From Tridacna crocea (taxonomy: Eukaryota; Mollusca; Bivalvia; Cardiida; Cardiidae): DNA of 64,000 nt. The notes below the pieces were generated by a model. The model was not told the origin of the DNA. It saw only the letters and a program-made list of their open reading frames with translations, and did not search any database. Location of the stretch: positions 43,734,173 through 43,798,172 of the forward strand of contig OX031070.1 in NCBI GenBank assembly GCA_943736015.1, in the 5' to 3' direction. A program made the position numbers and the translations under genes. Below, in pieces: positions 11,801 to 23,236 of the stretch. The number at the start of each line of letters is the position of its first letter. The first letter of the stretch is position 1.

Positions 11801-12010
11801 CTCACATTATAACTCCCCTTCCATCCTACCACCTAACTTGTTTATGTTCTGGACCTATCGGGGAAAAAAAGCTTTCAAAAATATCGTGAAGCTATGGGAG
11901 AAAAGAGAAGGTGCTGCTATCAAGTATTTTCTCTTTTTCCCACAATGTTTTTCAAAGTACTTCTTTTATCAGGGTCTTAAAATCACGAGAGATAGCGTGG
12001 TAAAAGGTCA
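11801..12010. mobile_element. P element, short-short arm isomer
   Basis: Both outer arms are of the short type: left CCACCTAACTTGTTTATG..., right CAGGGTCTTAAAATCACG..., with a drifted palindrome between them. Confidence 0.55.
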
Positions 12011-12017
12011 AAATCGT

Positions 12018-12235
12018 CATCCCAACTCTTTTATCAAACGATCCTGCGTGTTTATGACCAAAGGGGAGACTACTTTGGCAAATTTTACTGCATCGTAAAA
12101 CATCAGGAAATTGTGGGAGAAGGAGAAAATGTTGGTAGATGTATCCGGCATTTTCTCCTTTTCCCGCGTTGTATTCTACCACTACAAATACAAATTCTAT
12201 CGTATAGGTAGCGATTTATTCATCGTCCGCAGGTG
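12018..12235 (+). mobile_element. P element, decayed
   Basis: Left CTTTTATCAAACGATCC, palindrome GAGAAGGAGAAAATGTTGG / GGCATTTTCTCCTTTTCCCG, right long-arm motif CGTCCGCAGGTGCC. Confidence 0.55.
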
Positions 12236-12523
12236 CCAGGTAAATCGAATTAGACATTCATTAACTAAATTAATAAACATCATTTATTATATAAAAGGTG
12301 ACAGATCGAACCCGGGGCCGAATGAATAATGTCGCCCCGTAGAAATCTTTTCAGTGATTTATTTTTGATCACTCGAGCGTTCCGAGCGTTTACGTCGCTC
12401 GGAAAAACATCTTATCGCGTTCATAAACAACATATTTCATTCATGTCCGGGAACTCTAGGACAGAGATTCCATATATTATTCAGGACAGTTTATTTATTT
12501 GTCTTTTATGTTATCTTCTTTGA
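12236..12523. other. No gene or repeat recognised
   Basis: Open frames are short. CGAGCGTTCCGAGCGTTTAC at 12374 has an internal repeat of CGAGCGTT; nothing else is supported. Confidence 0.4.
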
Positions 12524-12746
12524 ATTTTCTTCCCCAAATGACAAGTTTTAGACTATTCCAATTTCGAAACGTCTGCAGAAGATTACTAAGAATTGGTACT
12601 TAAGTGAGCTTATGTTTTATAGAAAATATTGTGGGAAAAAGGAGAAAATGCTATTTACCAGCATTTTCTCCTTTTTCCCCACAATGTTTTTAAGATCCTT
12701 CCTGCTCAGGCTTGTTAAAACCCAGGATTCTGTGACAAAAGTTTAA
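12524..12746 (-). mobile_element. P element
   Basis: Long arm left (TTTTAGACTATTCCAATTTC), palindrome with symmetric A5/T5 runs, right end TTAA at 12743. Confidence 0.75.
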
Positions 12747-13033
12747 CTCTGTAATGGACGAAAAATCTTGACTTCGCATTTGCAGAGGGAAAATTTGGAT
12801 CAAAGAACTACGAGTATCACAAGATAACTAAAACGTCTTGGGCCTTCCGCGTCCTGCCTTTGGCACCCAGTAAATGCCTCTTGTGTATCTCAACAGTAAA
12901 ACTTTTTCAAAAGCCGGCGCTGGTCCTGAGTTAAATCATGAAATGTAACGATTAAATATCTTAATCAAAGAACTGAAATCATCGAAAAGCGGATTCATGT
13001 CTCAGTATTCGGCAATGATGATAAGAAAGGACA
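12747..13033. other. No gene or repeat recognised
   Basis: Unique-looking sequence before the minisatellite; no open frame of note. Confidence 0.4.
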
Positions 13034-13415
13034 TCAGCCCAGCAGGTTAACGCAGTTTTTACTTGCTGATGTTGATAGCCCTATCATTTGTTATTAGCCC
13101 AGCAGATTAACGCTGGTTTTACTTGCTTATGATGATGGCCCTATGATTTATTATCAGCCCAGCAGGTTAACGCAGTTTTTTACTAGCTTATGATTTGTTA
13201 TCAGCCAAGCAGATTTACGCTGGTTTTACTTGTTGATGTTGATAGCCCTGTGATTTGTAATTAGCCCAGCACGTTTGCTGGTTTTACTTGCTTATGATAA
13301 TAACCCCCTATGACTGGTTATCAGCCCAGCAGGCCCAGCAGGTTAACGCTGTTTCTATTACTTATGATGATTTCAGTATGACGTTTTACCATCCCAGCAG
13401 ATAGACGCTGTTTTT
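13034..13415 (+). repeat. 60-bp minisatellite, block 1
   Basis: Units begin AGCCCAGCAGGTTAACGC at 13036, 13096 and 13156 (exact 60-bp steps), then drift. About six units. Confidence 0.88.
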
Positions 13416-14029
13416 GTGGTATTTATCGAAGACAATACTACTATGAGTTCAAAATTGAATTTCGATAACCATGTATCTTATTTTGTGCAAAACCCAGTTG
13501 AACTCATTTTTTCTCAGGCAAATGAGTTTTTTGGTGGCACTCGGATATGTAATTTGAAATGTCATATTAAAATACATTGGGCGAAGCCATCGATCGTTGA
13601 GATACTTATTTTTGATTGAAAATAGCTTCTCTCGCTCATATCCTTTTATTGGTGCAATGTTACAAATTTGCCAACTGACCCTGGGCTTTTTCGTTCCAAA
13701 ACCAACTCGTTCCATGGCTTGTTCGTCCTATGATTGCGCGCTACTCCATTTGATTGCTCATGCATATTTATAGATCGAAGTAATTGATTGTAATATTGGA
13801 AATTAAATGTAAACAGCTAAAGATATTTCAAAATTATAGTTTTAAGGTACATGAGCACTCTTCTTTCAACCGATAAGGTAGTCATTTGCTTTGTGGGTTG
13901 ACTTTTAAGCCAATATTTGAACAATATGTCTTTTTTTCTTTCAAACTATTAATTCCACACAATGGGTTTCCTTGGCAAATACCACTTCAGCGTTCTCAAC
14001 GCTTTGATTATTTGCTTCTGGTGATGTCA
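13416..14029. other. Spacer between minisatellite blocks
   Basis: Unrelated 600-bp sequence with two overlapping opposite open frames of about 70-90 codons; neither shows a domain, signal peptide or splice site I can defend. Confidence 0.4.
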
Positions 14030-14735
14030 GTACACCGCGTCATCAGCCTATATTATAGCAGGTCAACGCTGGCTTTACTTGCTTGTGATGATAGCCATAT
14101 GATTGGTTATCAGCCCAGCAGGTTAACGCTGTTACTATTACTAACGATGATTTCAGTATGACGTGTTACCAGCCCAGCCGGTTAACGCTATTTTTTGTTG
14201 CTTACAGTGATATTATTCTGACCTGTCAGCAGCCCAGCAGAGGTTTTATTCCTTATGGTGATATCCCTATGATTTGTTCTCAGCTCAGCAAGTTAACGCT
14301 GTTTTCATTGCTGATATTGATATCCCTGTGATATTTTTTATCACCACAGCGAGTTAACAGTGGTTTTATAGCTTATGTTGATATCCCTATGATTGGTTAC
14401 CAGCAGGTTAACGCTGTTTTTGTTGCTTACGGTGATATTAGTATGACCTGTCAGCAACCCAGCAGAGTTTTTATTCCTTATGGTGATAACCCTATGTTCC
14501 CAGCTCAGCAAGTGAACGCTGTTTTCATTGCTGATATTGATATCCCTGTGATGTTTATCACCACAGCGAGTTAACGCTGGTTTTATTGCTTATGGTGACA
14601 TCCCTATGATTGGGTGCCAGCCCAGCAGGTTTTTTATTTGCTTATGGTAATGTCAGTATGACGTGTTTTATCAGCCGAGTATATTCCTTATGGTGATAGC
14701 CCTATCTTTTGTTGTCTGTCCAGTAGGTTAAGGCT
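14030..14735 (+). repeat. 60-bp minisatellite, block 2
   Basis: Same unit (CAGCCCAGCAGGTTAACGCT ... GGTGATATCCCTATGATT), about twelve units with small deletions, ending in (TA)n near 14741. Confidence 0.85.
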
Positions 14736-15103
14736 TCATTATATATATATCTACACTAGCATCCCGACACTTTGCGAAGGCTTTTTCATTTGCATATATT
14801 AAAGGGAGGGAATTATGTCAAGTATAGTCTCATTAAACAGTGTTTATACGACGTCAGCAAGAATACAAACAAACCCGTTGAGAGAGCCTCTGAAGTCTTC
14901 TCAATTCAACATGGACGTTAACCTGCAGTGTGAATAAGGGGGACACAGTTGCAGAATTGGAGATCAAATACAAAGAGCCAGAAAAAAAATCTGATACTTC
15001 GAAAAGCGAACCTTGGTCCTGATAACTTAATTGTGTACCAACTATGTTCATATTTAACAGACAATCGAAAATCCCCGTTTTAACTCCTCATTGTTTAAAA
15101 CAA
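14736..15103. other. No gene or repeat recognised
   Basis: No supported coding frame; TATATATATA run at its left edge. Confidence 0.4.
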
Positions 15104-15338
15104 TTAGTTCTCCCTTTACCAAACAGTTCCAAGTTTTTAACGACCACCAAAAAAAGATGGCATTTGAAAACATTGTGGGAAAAAGGAGAAAATGCTGGTA
15201 ATCAGCATTTTCTCCTTTTTCCCACAGTGTTTTCTTTAGACTAAAAAAAAAATCTTAATTTTTGAGTCACCTTCATGTTGTCGTCAAATGAATTAAATTT
15301 GGATAAATCGTCTATTTTATCATTTGGTATAGAGTTAA
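15104..15338 (+). mobile_element. P element with symmetric A5/T5 runs
   Basis: Palindrome GTGGGAAAAAGGAG / CTCCTTTTTCCCAC: one extra A on the left matched by one extra T on the right. Right TTAA (15335-15338) is shared with the next copy. Confidence 0.85.
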
Positions 15339-15522
15339 CTTTTTACCAAACGACAACATTTTAGACTGGTCCAAATTGAAAGCATAAGCAGACGACAAAA
15401 TTAAAGGGACTCAAAAATTGAGGTTTATTTACCAGCATTTTCTCCTTTTTCCACAATGTTTTCAAAAGGTTTAGAACTATCTCAAGGTCGTAAAAACCAG
15501 GGACTGTTTGGTATACAGTAAA
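15335..15522 (-). mobile_element. P element missing the left palindrome half
   Basis: Long arm intact to GAGGTTTATT, then directly TACCAGCATTTTCTCC: the break is at the dyad axis. Confidence 0.8.
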
Positions 15523-15790
15523 TCAAATGTTTACCGAGTAGCCCTTTTATACCAAATGACTCCGATTTTTCTCGGTGCTTTGCAAATATTGTCGGGAAAA
15601 TATCGGAAATGCACGCCTTAAACACCAATATTTCGGACAAACACATTTGTAACACACTTTATCTGCTACGAATGTGATCATGTACGTAACAAATGTGTTA
15701 CATATATGATTTGTTACAAATATGATCCAATACACCAAGTTACGGCTTACCCTTGATGTGAATCGTTGAGAGTCTACGACACGTGTGACT
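15523..15790. other. Decayed P-like fragment and AT-rich sequence
   Basis: TTTATACCAAATGACTCCG and TTGTCGGGAAAATATCGG hint at a worn P copy; the rest (repeated TTTGTAACA/TGTTACA) is unassigned. Confidence 0.3.
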
Positions 15791-16160
15791 TTAAGGTAAG
15801 ACCTGAGTAATGCACTTCCGGTGAAAATTCTAATTGGTTGATAAATAAGGATAAATAAAGATTTATGCAGAAATAATATTTTTGCACATTTCTAACGGAT
15901 CAGAAATTCCATTTACGTCTATCTTGAAATTATTTTTTGATACTTTTGTTAGTTTTCTGAAAAGGGAGGTAATCATTATCTCTTTTTGAATTGAGAATAT
16001 AGTGGTTTTAGATTTATAAATGAAAATACAAAGAAGGAAAAAATGAAAAAAATGAAATGGCGAAAGTAGTTCAATAATACTCATTTTTGATTATAGCTAA
16101 TTTTGCAGGATGATATTTTAGTGGAAATAGCTGTTTTCCATTACACAGGTCTTACCTTAA
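15791..16160 (-). mobile_element. Q element, full
   Basis: TTAA + GGTAAGACCTGAGTAATG at left, CATTACACAGGTCTTACC + TTAA at right. Confidence 0.85.
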
Positions 16161-16419
16161 AACATGACTTGAGAATCCTACCTAGCCTTTAAAGTGGCAT
16201 TGATCAGTATAGCGTTTCGCATTTGACGATCCTTAATAAAGACTACTAATTTTCATTCTCGTACATAGGAAGCTTTGATACATAAATAGGAATACATGTA
16301 TTAGAGAGCGAGTAGTATTAGGAGCCTTTTTTTGTATATTTACAGTAAAATTTCCCATTGCGTTAGTAACGGGATAGATGTTATAGTGTAACAAGGGATG
16401 AAAACCTTTGACGCATGCT

Positions 16420-16620
16420 CTGTTAGAATGGGTCTGCGCTGACAGACATGGGTCGAAACTTTTTGATGTTTGTAATTTTTTTTTACATGGAAAAAGACAA
16501 TTTTGTCTCAAGTTTCAGTCGATTGTTAGAGAAAGTGAATGTGGGTCATAACAAAGTAATGGCATGCTTAGTGAAATACATCACGAAGGTGCATTAAACC
16601 CTCTTTTCACATGGTATGCC
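16420..16620. mobile_element. R3-type TIR element, decayed
   Basis: GCTCTGTTAGAATGGG and GTGCATTAAACCCTCTTTTC as ends; half hairpin GACATGGGTCGAAACTTTTT inside. Confidence 0.4.
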
Positions 16621-16643
16621 CCATCCTTAACATGGTAATATAA

Positions 16644-16905
16644 GGCCTGCAACACGTCAAAAGGGACAATCAGACATTTGCGTAAAGTCTCGTCTCGGAT
16701 CAGCCTGCGCACTCTGCGCAGGCTGATCCGAAACAAAACTTTCTGTTTGTTTGTAAGTTTCTGATTTGCACAGGTCTACTGTTGTACAAAATCTAAGGTT
16801 ATCCTAAAATGTCTTCTCGGATTAGCCTGCGCCGACTGCGCAGGATAAACCATGACGACATTTTGCGCAAATGTCTGAATGCCCGTTTTAGCGTGTAACA
16901 AGCCA
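16644..16905. mobile_element. GCAACACG-ended element with GCCTGCGCAG hairpins
   Basis: Ends GGCCTGCAACACGTCAAAAG and TTAGCGTGTAACAAGCC are inverted; two internal hairpins around GGATCAGCCTGCGCACTCTG and GCCTGCGCCGACTGCGCAGG. Relative of the copy nested at 30163. Confidence 0.65.
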
Positions 16906-16911
16906 ATTATA

Positions 16912-16992
16912 TCATCGGTTTACTTTAAAAATCTCGTAACTACAGCTTGTTACAAGCTGTAGTTACGAGGTTTTTGAAGTAAACCGACAATA
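16912..16992. mobile_element. T hairpin
   Basis: CTCGTAACTACAGCTTG / CAAGCTGTAGTTACGAG with flanking TCGGTTTACTT / AAGTAAACCGA. Confidence 0.8.
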
Positions 16993-17204
16993 TGCTTTTA
17001 TCGCTCCATTGCTTATAACATTTTCTTTGCCGAATGTTGTCCTACCAAGAATGTGCGTGCGCAGTCTTGATATTTATTTTTAGACTCTACCTGACAGATT
17101 GATAAATGCTATAGTCACTGATTATAGCTTTGAAAGTCATGGCTTCGAGCTTCACTGGAGAGTATTCGCTTTTTTCCCAAATCTTTGGCTGCTAAATGCA
17201 ACTC

Positions 17205-17292
17205 GCTGACCTTTTGCGGACAATGTAGATCAAGATCAGACTGCACAGAACGTGCATTCTGATCATAGATCTACACTGTTCGATAAGGAGAT
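17205..17292. repeat. S hairpin
   Basis: TGTAGATCAAGATCAGACTG / TTCTGATCATAGATCTACA around CACAGAACGTG. Confidence 0.65.
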
Positions 17293-17336
17293 ATTACTCC
17301 CCAAAACATAACTTTGAAGCAGTGATATTTAGGTTA

Positions 17337-17706
17337 TTAAGGTAAGACCTGTGTAATGGAAAACAGCTATTTCCACTAAAATATCATCCTGCAAAATTAG
17401 CTATAATCAAAATTGAGTATTATTGAACTACTTTCACCTTTTCATTTTTTTTTTCCATTTTTTCCTTCTTTCAGTTATCATTTATAAATCTAAAACTACT
17501 ATATTCTCAATTCAAAAAGAGATAATAATTACCTCCCTTTTCAGAAAACTAACAAAAGTATAAAAAAAAAATAATTTTAAGATAGACATAAACGGAATTT
17601 CTGATCCGTTAGAAATGTGCAAAAATATTCTTTCTGCATAAATCCTTATTTATCCTTATTTATCAACCAATTAGAATTTTTGCCCTATGTTCACCGGAAG
17701 TGCTAA
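17337..17706 (+). mobile_element. Q element, right end lost
   Basis: TTAA + GGTAAGACCTGTGTAATG; the right end stops at CCGGAAGTGC before the expected terminal repeat. Confidence 0.8.
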
Positions 17707-18363
17707 TTGAAAAAATTACCATTAGTTATACAGCAGGATAAGAATTAAGGTCATGTGACTTTCCCTTGCATATGTATTTTTTTTTCTTCCCCCTTTTCCC
17801 GTCGCAAATGGGAAAAAATGGGTCTATATCTGGTTTATACCCCTTGAATAACCATACATTAATCTCAAAATCTTTGGTCAATGTTCTGTCCAAAATATCT
17901 TTTTACCTATGTTGTTCGGAATCGAATATCTTCATCACTAATTCAACTAGGGCCAAAAGGGGGATTGGAATATTAAAGCAAGGAAAGAATTAGAAGACGC
18001 GTCATTTATAAAATAAAAAAGAAACAGTTCACTTTTTAATGACAGATACCTGATCTAGAGAGAGAAAAAATGTCTTCATCCATTCATCAAATGACAAAAA
18101 TGACATTTTAAAAAAATAATACAGAAAGTTTACTCAAAATCAATGCTTTCGCTATATCAGATATCATGTTTCGGAGCTTTTTTACGTTTATCCTATATCA
18201 AATTTCGTCGCTAATAGTAACAGTGTAAACGCTTCGGCCGCTGAGCGGAAGTCGGCAATTTCCCGGTTCCGGTTTCGAATGACACCGTTTCTTAAAATAG
18301 ATCTGATTTATTAATTACTTCACCTACTGTTCCAGTGTATAAATGGATTATTTGATTTATGAA
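17707..18363. other. No gene or repeat recognised
   Basis: AT-rich. The frame at 17766-17993 has no recognisable domain. Confidence 0.4.
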
Positions 18364-18593
18364 TTAACCCTTTACCAAGCAATCCCTAGTTTTAATGACT
18401 CAGAGGAAGAAGCCTTCTTAAAACATTGTGGGAAAAGGAGAAAATGCTGGTAACCAGCATTTTCTCCTTTTGCCCACAATGTTTTCTGTTCTTCTAAAGT
18501 CAAGTTTTAATTTTTGAGTCGTGTTTATTATGTCATTTGCGAATGCTTTCAATTTGGACATGTCTAAATTTTTCTCGTTTCGTAAAGAGTTAA
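18364..18593 (+). mobile_element. P element, full
   Basis: TTAA ends, near-perfect palindrome (one mismatch, CCTTTTGCCC). Confidence 0.9.
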
Positions 18594-18699
18594 CATGAAG
18601 CAAACCCGAAACGGTAGATTTCAAATATATTTTTTTTTATTTAATTCAGGACAGATTTCCGCTCTCGCGACCCGAGGTCATTTAAGAGCAAAGCTTTAT

Positions 18700-19945
18700 C
18701 GGTAACCATTTTCCAATTAGTTTAGAATTTTAACGACCGTGAGACAGAAGAATTTGGAAAACATTGAGGGAGATGAAGCCAACACTAACAAGCATCATAT
18801 TTTCCTTTTTATACGCCCGAAGGGTCGTATTATGTTATACCCCCCCCCGGTCATCCGTCCGTCCGTCCGTTCGTTAGCAATTTCTTGTGTGCGCAACTTC
18901 TCCTACAGTTTCCATCAGAATTATTTGAAACTTGCCACAATGAATCTCCATGATGTGTAGTTGTGCACCTGGGTCTTAGAATTTGGATCGCTGTTTGCAT
19001 TCTAAAATTATCTGTCCCTGATTTCTGAAAAAACCAACTTTTCACTTTGAATTTTCGTTCAGGCTATAACTTCCATACTATGAAAAGTATCAACTTGAAA
19101 CTACATACACTGATAGAGCACATTATGGAGAAGTGCATTGGACATGGACCATAACTCTGCCACTTTTATTTTTTGAGTTATTGCCCTTTGTTAATTTTCA
19201 GTTTGAATTTTAGTCCAGGCTATAACTTCTAAACTATAAAAGCTATTAACTTGGAACTTCATACACTGATAGAACCCATTATGGAAAAGTGCACTACACA
19301 TGAACCATAACTCTGCCACTTTTATTTTTTGAGTTTTTGCCCTTTGTTAATTTTCAGTTTGAATTTTTGTCCAGGCCAAAACTTCCAAACTATAAAAGCT
19401 ATTAACTTGGAACTTCATACACTGATAGAACCCATTATGGAGAAGTGCACTGCACATGAATCATAACTCTGCCACCTTTATTATTTGAATTATTGCCATT
19501 TGTTAATTTTCAGTTTGAATTTTTGTAAAGGCCATAACTTCCAAACTTCAAAATCCATCATCTTGAAGCTTCAAAGACTAATAGAACACATAATGAAGAA
19601 GTGCATTGCACAAGAACCATAACTCTGCCATCCTTCCTTCTGAGTCATTGCCCTTTTCACTTTGAATTTTCGTCTGGGCCATAATTTCTAAAATATAAAA
19701 GATATGATCTGGGACCTTCAAACGAGTGATAGAACACCTTGTGGATAAGAGCAATTCACAAAATTTGTAACTTTGCCACCCTTATTTTTTTTAGTTATTG
19801 CCCTTTAATATTTTTCACATATCATGGAGAAAAACTACTCTTCATTCATGGCCCATCCATCAATGCAACTCATTTCACTGACAAGCCTCTTCGGGCGTAT
19901 ATGCGCCGCTCTGCGAAGCTCTTGTTAAACGATGTTTTCACATGA
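18700..19945 (+). mobile_element. P element relic split by a long element
   Basis: A short-arm-like stretch (GACCGTGAGACAGAAGAA, then GAAAACATTGAGGG) runs up to 18810; after the insert, AAACGATGTTTTC at 19928 could be the rest of the palindrome. Confidence 0.35.
18811..19926 (+). mobile_element. Long element with ATACGCCCGAAGG ends and about 162-bp tandem units
   Basis: Left ATACGCCCGAAGGGTCGTAT, right CTTCGGGCGTATATGCG: inverted ends. C-run and (GTCC)n near 18842, then four or five units with ATAACTCTGCCACTTTTATT and AACTTCATACACTGATAGAA. Common bivalve repeat type; non-coding. Confidence 0.75.
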
Positions 19946-19960
19946 CGAACAAGACATATC

Positions 19961-20040
19961 GTCGGTTTACTAAAAAAACTCGTAACTACATCTTGAAACA
20001 AGCTGTAGTTACGAGGTTTTTAGAAGTAAACCGACGAATT
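19961..20040. mobile_element. T hairpin
   Basis: CGTCGGTTTACTAAAAAAAC ... AGCTGTAGTTACGAGG ... AGTAAACCGACG. Confidence 0.8.
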
Positions 20041-20099
20041 TCTTTACCCGTAGTTTAAGCAACTCTGCTTCGGTCATCATGTAGCCCTGGCTCAAATAG

Positions 20100-20165
20100 C
20101 AAAAAGTTTAGACATGGGTTAACCTGCCCGGACTGTGCTGCTTGACCTGGGTCGATAATGTTTGC
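20100..20165. repeat. GGGTTAACCTGCCCGG hairpin relic
   Basis: AAAAAGTTTAGACATGGGTT / TTGACCTGGGTCGATAA; decayed copy of the hairpin at 38342. Confidence 0.4.
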
Positions 20166-20227
20166 AGATCTATACATTAAAACACCCTTTTAATAGAATA
20201 AGGCTCATTTTTAATTTAGCAAGAAAA

Positions 20228-20330
20228 ATGGCTGTTAAAAGAACTTGCGGGTCATGTGACCAAAGTCGACAAATCGAACAAAGGCCTCTGACAGGAAATC
20301 GAAGTTTCTTTTGTGCGTGCTTTCTACAGA
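20228..20330 (+). pseudogene. Possible THAP-like domain fragment
   Basis: The frame from ATG 20228 reads MAVKRTCGSCDQSRQ, then RPLTGNRSFF. This recalls the start of some molluscan THAP-type zinc-finger proteins (MxVKRxCGxCNSDSR...), but the expected FPKP and later Cys/His are absent. The frame ends 43 codons after the ATG. It may be a relic of a transposase-derived gene or chance. Confidence 0.2.
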
Positions 20331-20541
20331 ATTATTCTTCTCGTGAACATAACACATAACTACCCAGTCTTTCTTTCATTTTTGCACCTTTTGCACCCGA
20401 TCACTTTGAAAACAGTGAAGTACAAGGAGAAATAACTCTTCAGGTGCAATACTCTCCTTTTGCCTAAACGTTTTTTTTTTATTTTTTTGGTTGACATTGT
20501 CACGTGACGGTGATTTACAAAGTCGTGTACTGAGAACTCGT

Positions 20542-20778
20542 TTAACTCTTAACTCAGCGATATAAATTCGGGCATGTTCGAAATTGATAGTGGCCCACTT
20601 GCCGACGATAAAGTACATGTCAGTTTTTCTCAGAGGGTTGTGTTTTGTAGTGGCGAAAACATTGCGGGAAAAGAAGAAAATGCTGGTTACACTAGCATTT
20701 TCTTCTTTTCCCACAATGTTTTCTAAAGTCGTATTTCTTTGGGGTCGTTGAATGTGGGGACCGTGTGATAAAGGTTAA
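20542..20778 (-). mobile_element. P element, symmetric GAAG/CTTC
   Basis: GCGGGAAAAGAAGAAAATGC / GCATTTTCTTCTTTTCCCAC; a small ACT insert breaks the tip. Left arm diverged; right TTAA at 20775. Confidence 0.65.
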
Positions 20779-21654
20779 AAGGGGTGAATGGATGAACGTA
20801 AAACCTTGAATACAATGGAATAATCAAGATTGATTGAAGTGTTGCTTTCAATGAAAACGGACCCTCCTAAATGACAGACAATTAAAAAAATATATGATTA
20901 CTCAAATGGCACTTTTATATTTAATTTGCTTTTAATTGTTACCGACTAATTTAATTAATCTTTCCATACAAAACGACCATTTTGTCATTGAATTTTATCA
21001 AAACAACAAAACAAACAGCAGAACTCTGACATGGGGTCCGAATTTACACCAATCATTGTGGTAATAATCTTAATACAGCCATAGGCAAATGAAGTTACAT
21101 TGCCCTATTACGCAAAACCGAAATTTTCATCGCTCAATATTTGGACACCGTTACTAAAAATAGCTCACCTGCGCATCGCCTAAATATCGTACATAAATTA
21201 ACGAAAGGTTTGCAAAGAAACCGGAGAATAATTGACCCCTCTATCCCCTTTAAAAGATGATATTCAAAGATACATTTTTTACAGCCAGAGAGTAAAGAAA
21301 CGCTGTTAAAACTTGATAGAGTGTAGAGTGTATTCAGTTGTGTAAACATAGATTAGAAATTGATATAAGGTTCATGGGATAAAGGCACCAAGGGATTTGT
21401 GCTCGTTTTAAAACCAGAAGTTGTCACAATGGTGTCTCTGATAGCCCCCAGAGACTGATTTTTCTACCTGTTGTTATCTGTGTAACCCTGCAACTCTTCA
21501 ACCGTTAGGGCAACATTTAACACGAAGAATAAAAAATGACAATAGTGCCGTAAAGTAAAGATGAACTCGGTTTTAAAAAAAACTCGATGAAAAAGAGTTA
21601 AAATATATCTATAAAAAAAACTAGTTATATCATCACATCAGAAAAATATTGTTC
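20779..21654. other. AT-rich, no supported gene
   Basis: Minus-strand frame 21134-21349 shows no domain. No palindromic element seen. Confidence 0.4.
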
Positions 21655-21689
21655 AGAATTAATCGACGCCATTAAAAACTTCCTTCTTT

Positions 21690-21960
21690 ATAAAGCTTCC
21701 TGTATGAATTTTGCTGTATTGTTTTGTGTTCTCTTGTTTTTTGGCGATAAGGTGTGGCTAAATTTACTGAAATTAGACCTAGTACAGGAAAGGTACATAG
21801 CTCTAGGATCACTAAATTTACCGCATATGCAAAGAAAGTGATACTCAGATTCAACAGAAGAACGATCACAAAGTTTACATATTCTTTGGCTTCTATCGTT
21901 ATTAATAAATCTCCACGTTTCAATTTGTAGTTTGTGGGATGCTCATCTGAATTGTATATA
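21690..21960 (-). pseudogene. Decayed LINE ORF2 C-terminus
   Basis: On the minus strand the frame reads HKLQIETWRFINNDRSQRIC, then KLCDRSSVESEYHFLC, then ICGKFSDPRAMY. This is the Cys/His-bearing tail (C-x2-C...E-x-H-F-L-x-x-C) found after the reverse transcriptase domain in many animal non-LTR retrotransposons. It has an in-frame TGA near its start and stops after KFIQEAL, so it is dead. A P element (21995-22223) lies next to it. Confidence 0.6.
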
Positions 21961-21994
21961 AGCTTTATTCTCAGTGTTTCATTAAATACATTAT

Positions 21995-22223
21995 TTAACC
22001 CATAACCAGACGACAATATTTTAGACTGGTCCAAGTTGAAATCATTTGCAGACGACAAAATAAAAGTGACTGAAAATTTGAAATTTGTTTTGTGAAGGGT
22101 AGAAAACATTGTGGGAAAAGGAGAAAATGCAGGTTACCATCATTTTCTCCTTTTCCCACAATGTTTTCTATAGGCTTCTTTCTTAGAGGCGTCAAAAGTA
22201 GGGATTGTGTGCTAATGGATTAA
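21995..22223 (-). mobile_element. P element, full
   Basis: TTAA ends, next to the LINE relic. Palindrome tip GCAGGTTACCATC. Confidence 0.88.
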
Positions 22224-22249
22224 ACATTTTTAATGCGCTATAGGAATGT

Positions 22250-22515
22250 GAAATGTGTTACGTCAGTACATTGCGATCCGGAAAATGTAAATGCGTCTAT
22301 AAAACTAATGAGACAGTCGAAGCCTCTTGATTTATTGTTTATTTATTTCTAATCATGATACTTTTCAGCTTATTTTCTTTCCTATGCGTCTTTTTTGTAA
22401 TATCTTGATAGCACTAGATAGTTTCTCCATGTACCACGTTGTTTTTGTATATTGTAGTGTAACTGACGACGTACTTCGTACAAGTCAAAATAAAATTCTG
22501 TTCTGTTCTGATTAG
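22250..22515 (+). mobile_element. Possible LINE 3' tail
   Basis: AT-rich sequence ending in AATAAAATTCTGTTCTGTTCTG, that is, a polyadenylation-like hexamer followed by short TTCTG tandem repeats. This is a common ending for CR1/L2/jockey-like LINEs. No coding remnant was seen in it. Confidence 0.3.
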
Positions 22516-22692
22516 ACGGAGTGATTGTATTCCAAATCCATTATTTCTCTTGCAAACCCTGTGTTATGGGTACTCAGTAGAATCGTCTCGATGAGACGAT
22601 TCTATTGAGTACCCATAACATAGGGTTTAGTTGAGAAAAGATGATGTTTTAAATTTTGAAATCAAAATCACTCCCCCTATCTAAAGCACTGT
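22514..22692. mobile_element. E hairpin element, copy 1
   Basis: Palindrome 22553-22630: CCCTGTGTTATGGGTACTC ... GAATCGTCTCGATGAGACGATTC ... GAGTACCCATAACATAGGG (longest pieces only). Outer arms GGAGTGATTGTATTCC and AAATCACTCC pair weakly. Confidence 0.7.
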
Positions 22693-22854
22693 GAGAACAG
22701 CCCGAGTGGTTCGATGCAAGAGCTCTTTGAAATTTTTGAATATCTGGGAACAAAAGTGAACTTGATATCTGAATCCATTTACATCGGTTAACGGGTTGTT
22801 TGGTCTGTTTTCGGTTGAACTTCACTTACAATGACACCTATCGAATTTTAGACA

Positions 22855-23236
22855 TTAAGGTAAGACCTGTGTAATGAACTTAAGGTGAACATTGGGCAAA
22901 AATTCTAAATGGTTGATAAATAAGGATAAATAAGGATTTATGCAGAAATAATATTTATGCACATTTCTAACGGATCAGAAATTCCGTTTATGTCTATCTT
23001 GAATCTATATTTTGATACTTTCGTTTGTTTTTTAAAAGGGGAGGTAATTATCATCTCTTTTTTCAATTGAAAATATGGCGGTTTTAGATTTATAAATGAT
23101 AATTCAAAGAAGGAAAATATGGAAAAAATGAAAAGGTGAAAGTAGTTCAGTAATACTCATTTTTAATTATAGCTAATTTTGCATGATGATATTTTAGTGG
23201 AAATAGCTGTTTTCCATTACACAGGTCTTACCTTAA
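22855..23236 (-). mobile_element. Q element, full
   Basis: TTAA + GGTAAGACCTGTGTAATG left, CATTACACAGGTCTTACC + TTAA right. Confidence 0.9.

Noticed and set aside
21134..21349. Channel S1-S6 exon of the Kv gene at lower coordinates
   Set aside because: I looked through minus-strand frames below 27260 for the S4 Arg repeat and the pore GYGD motif and found neither.
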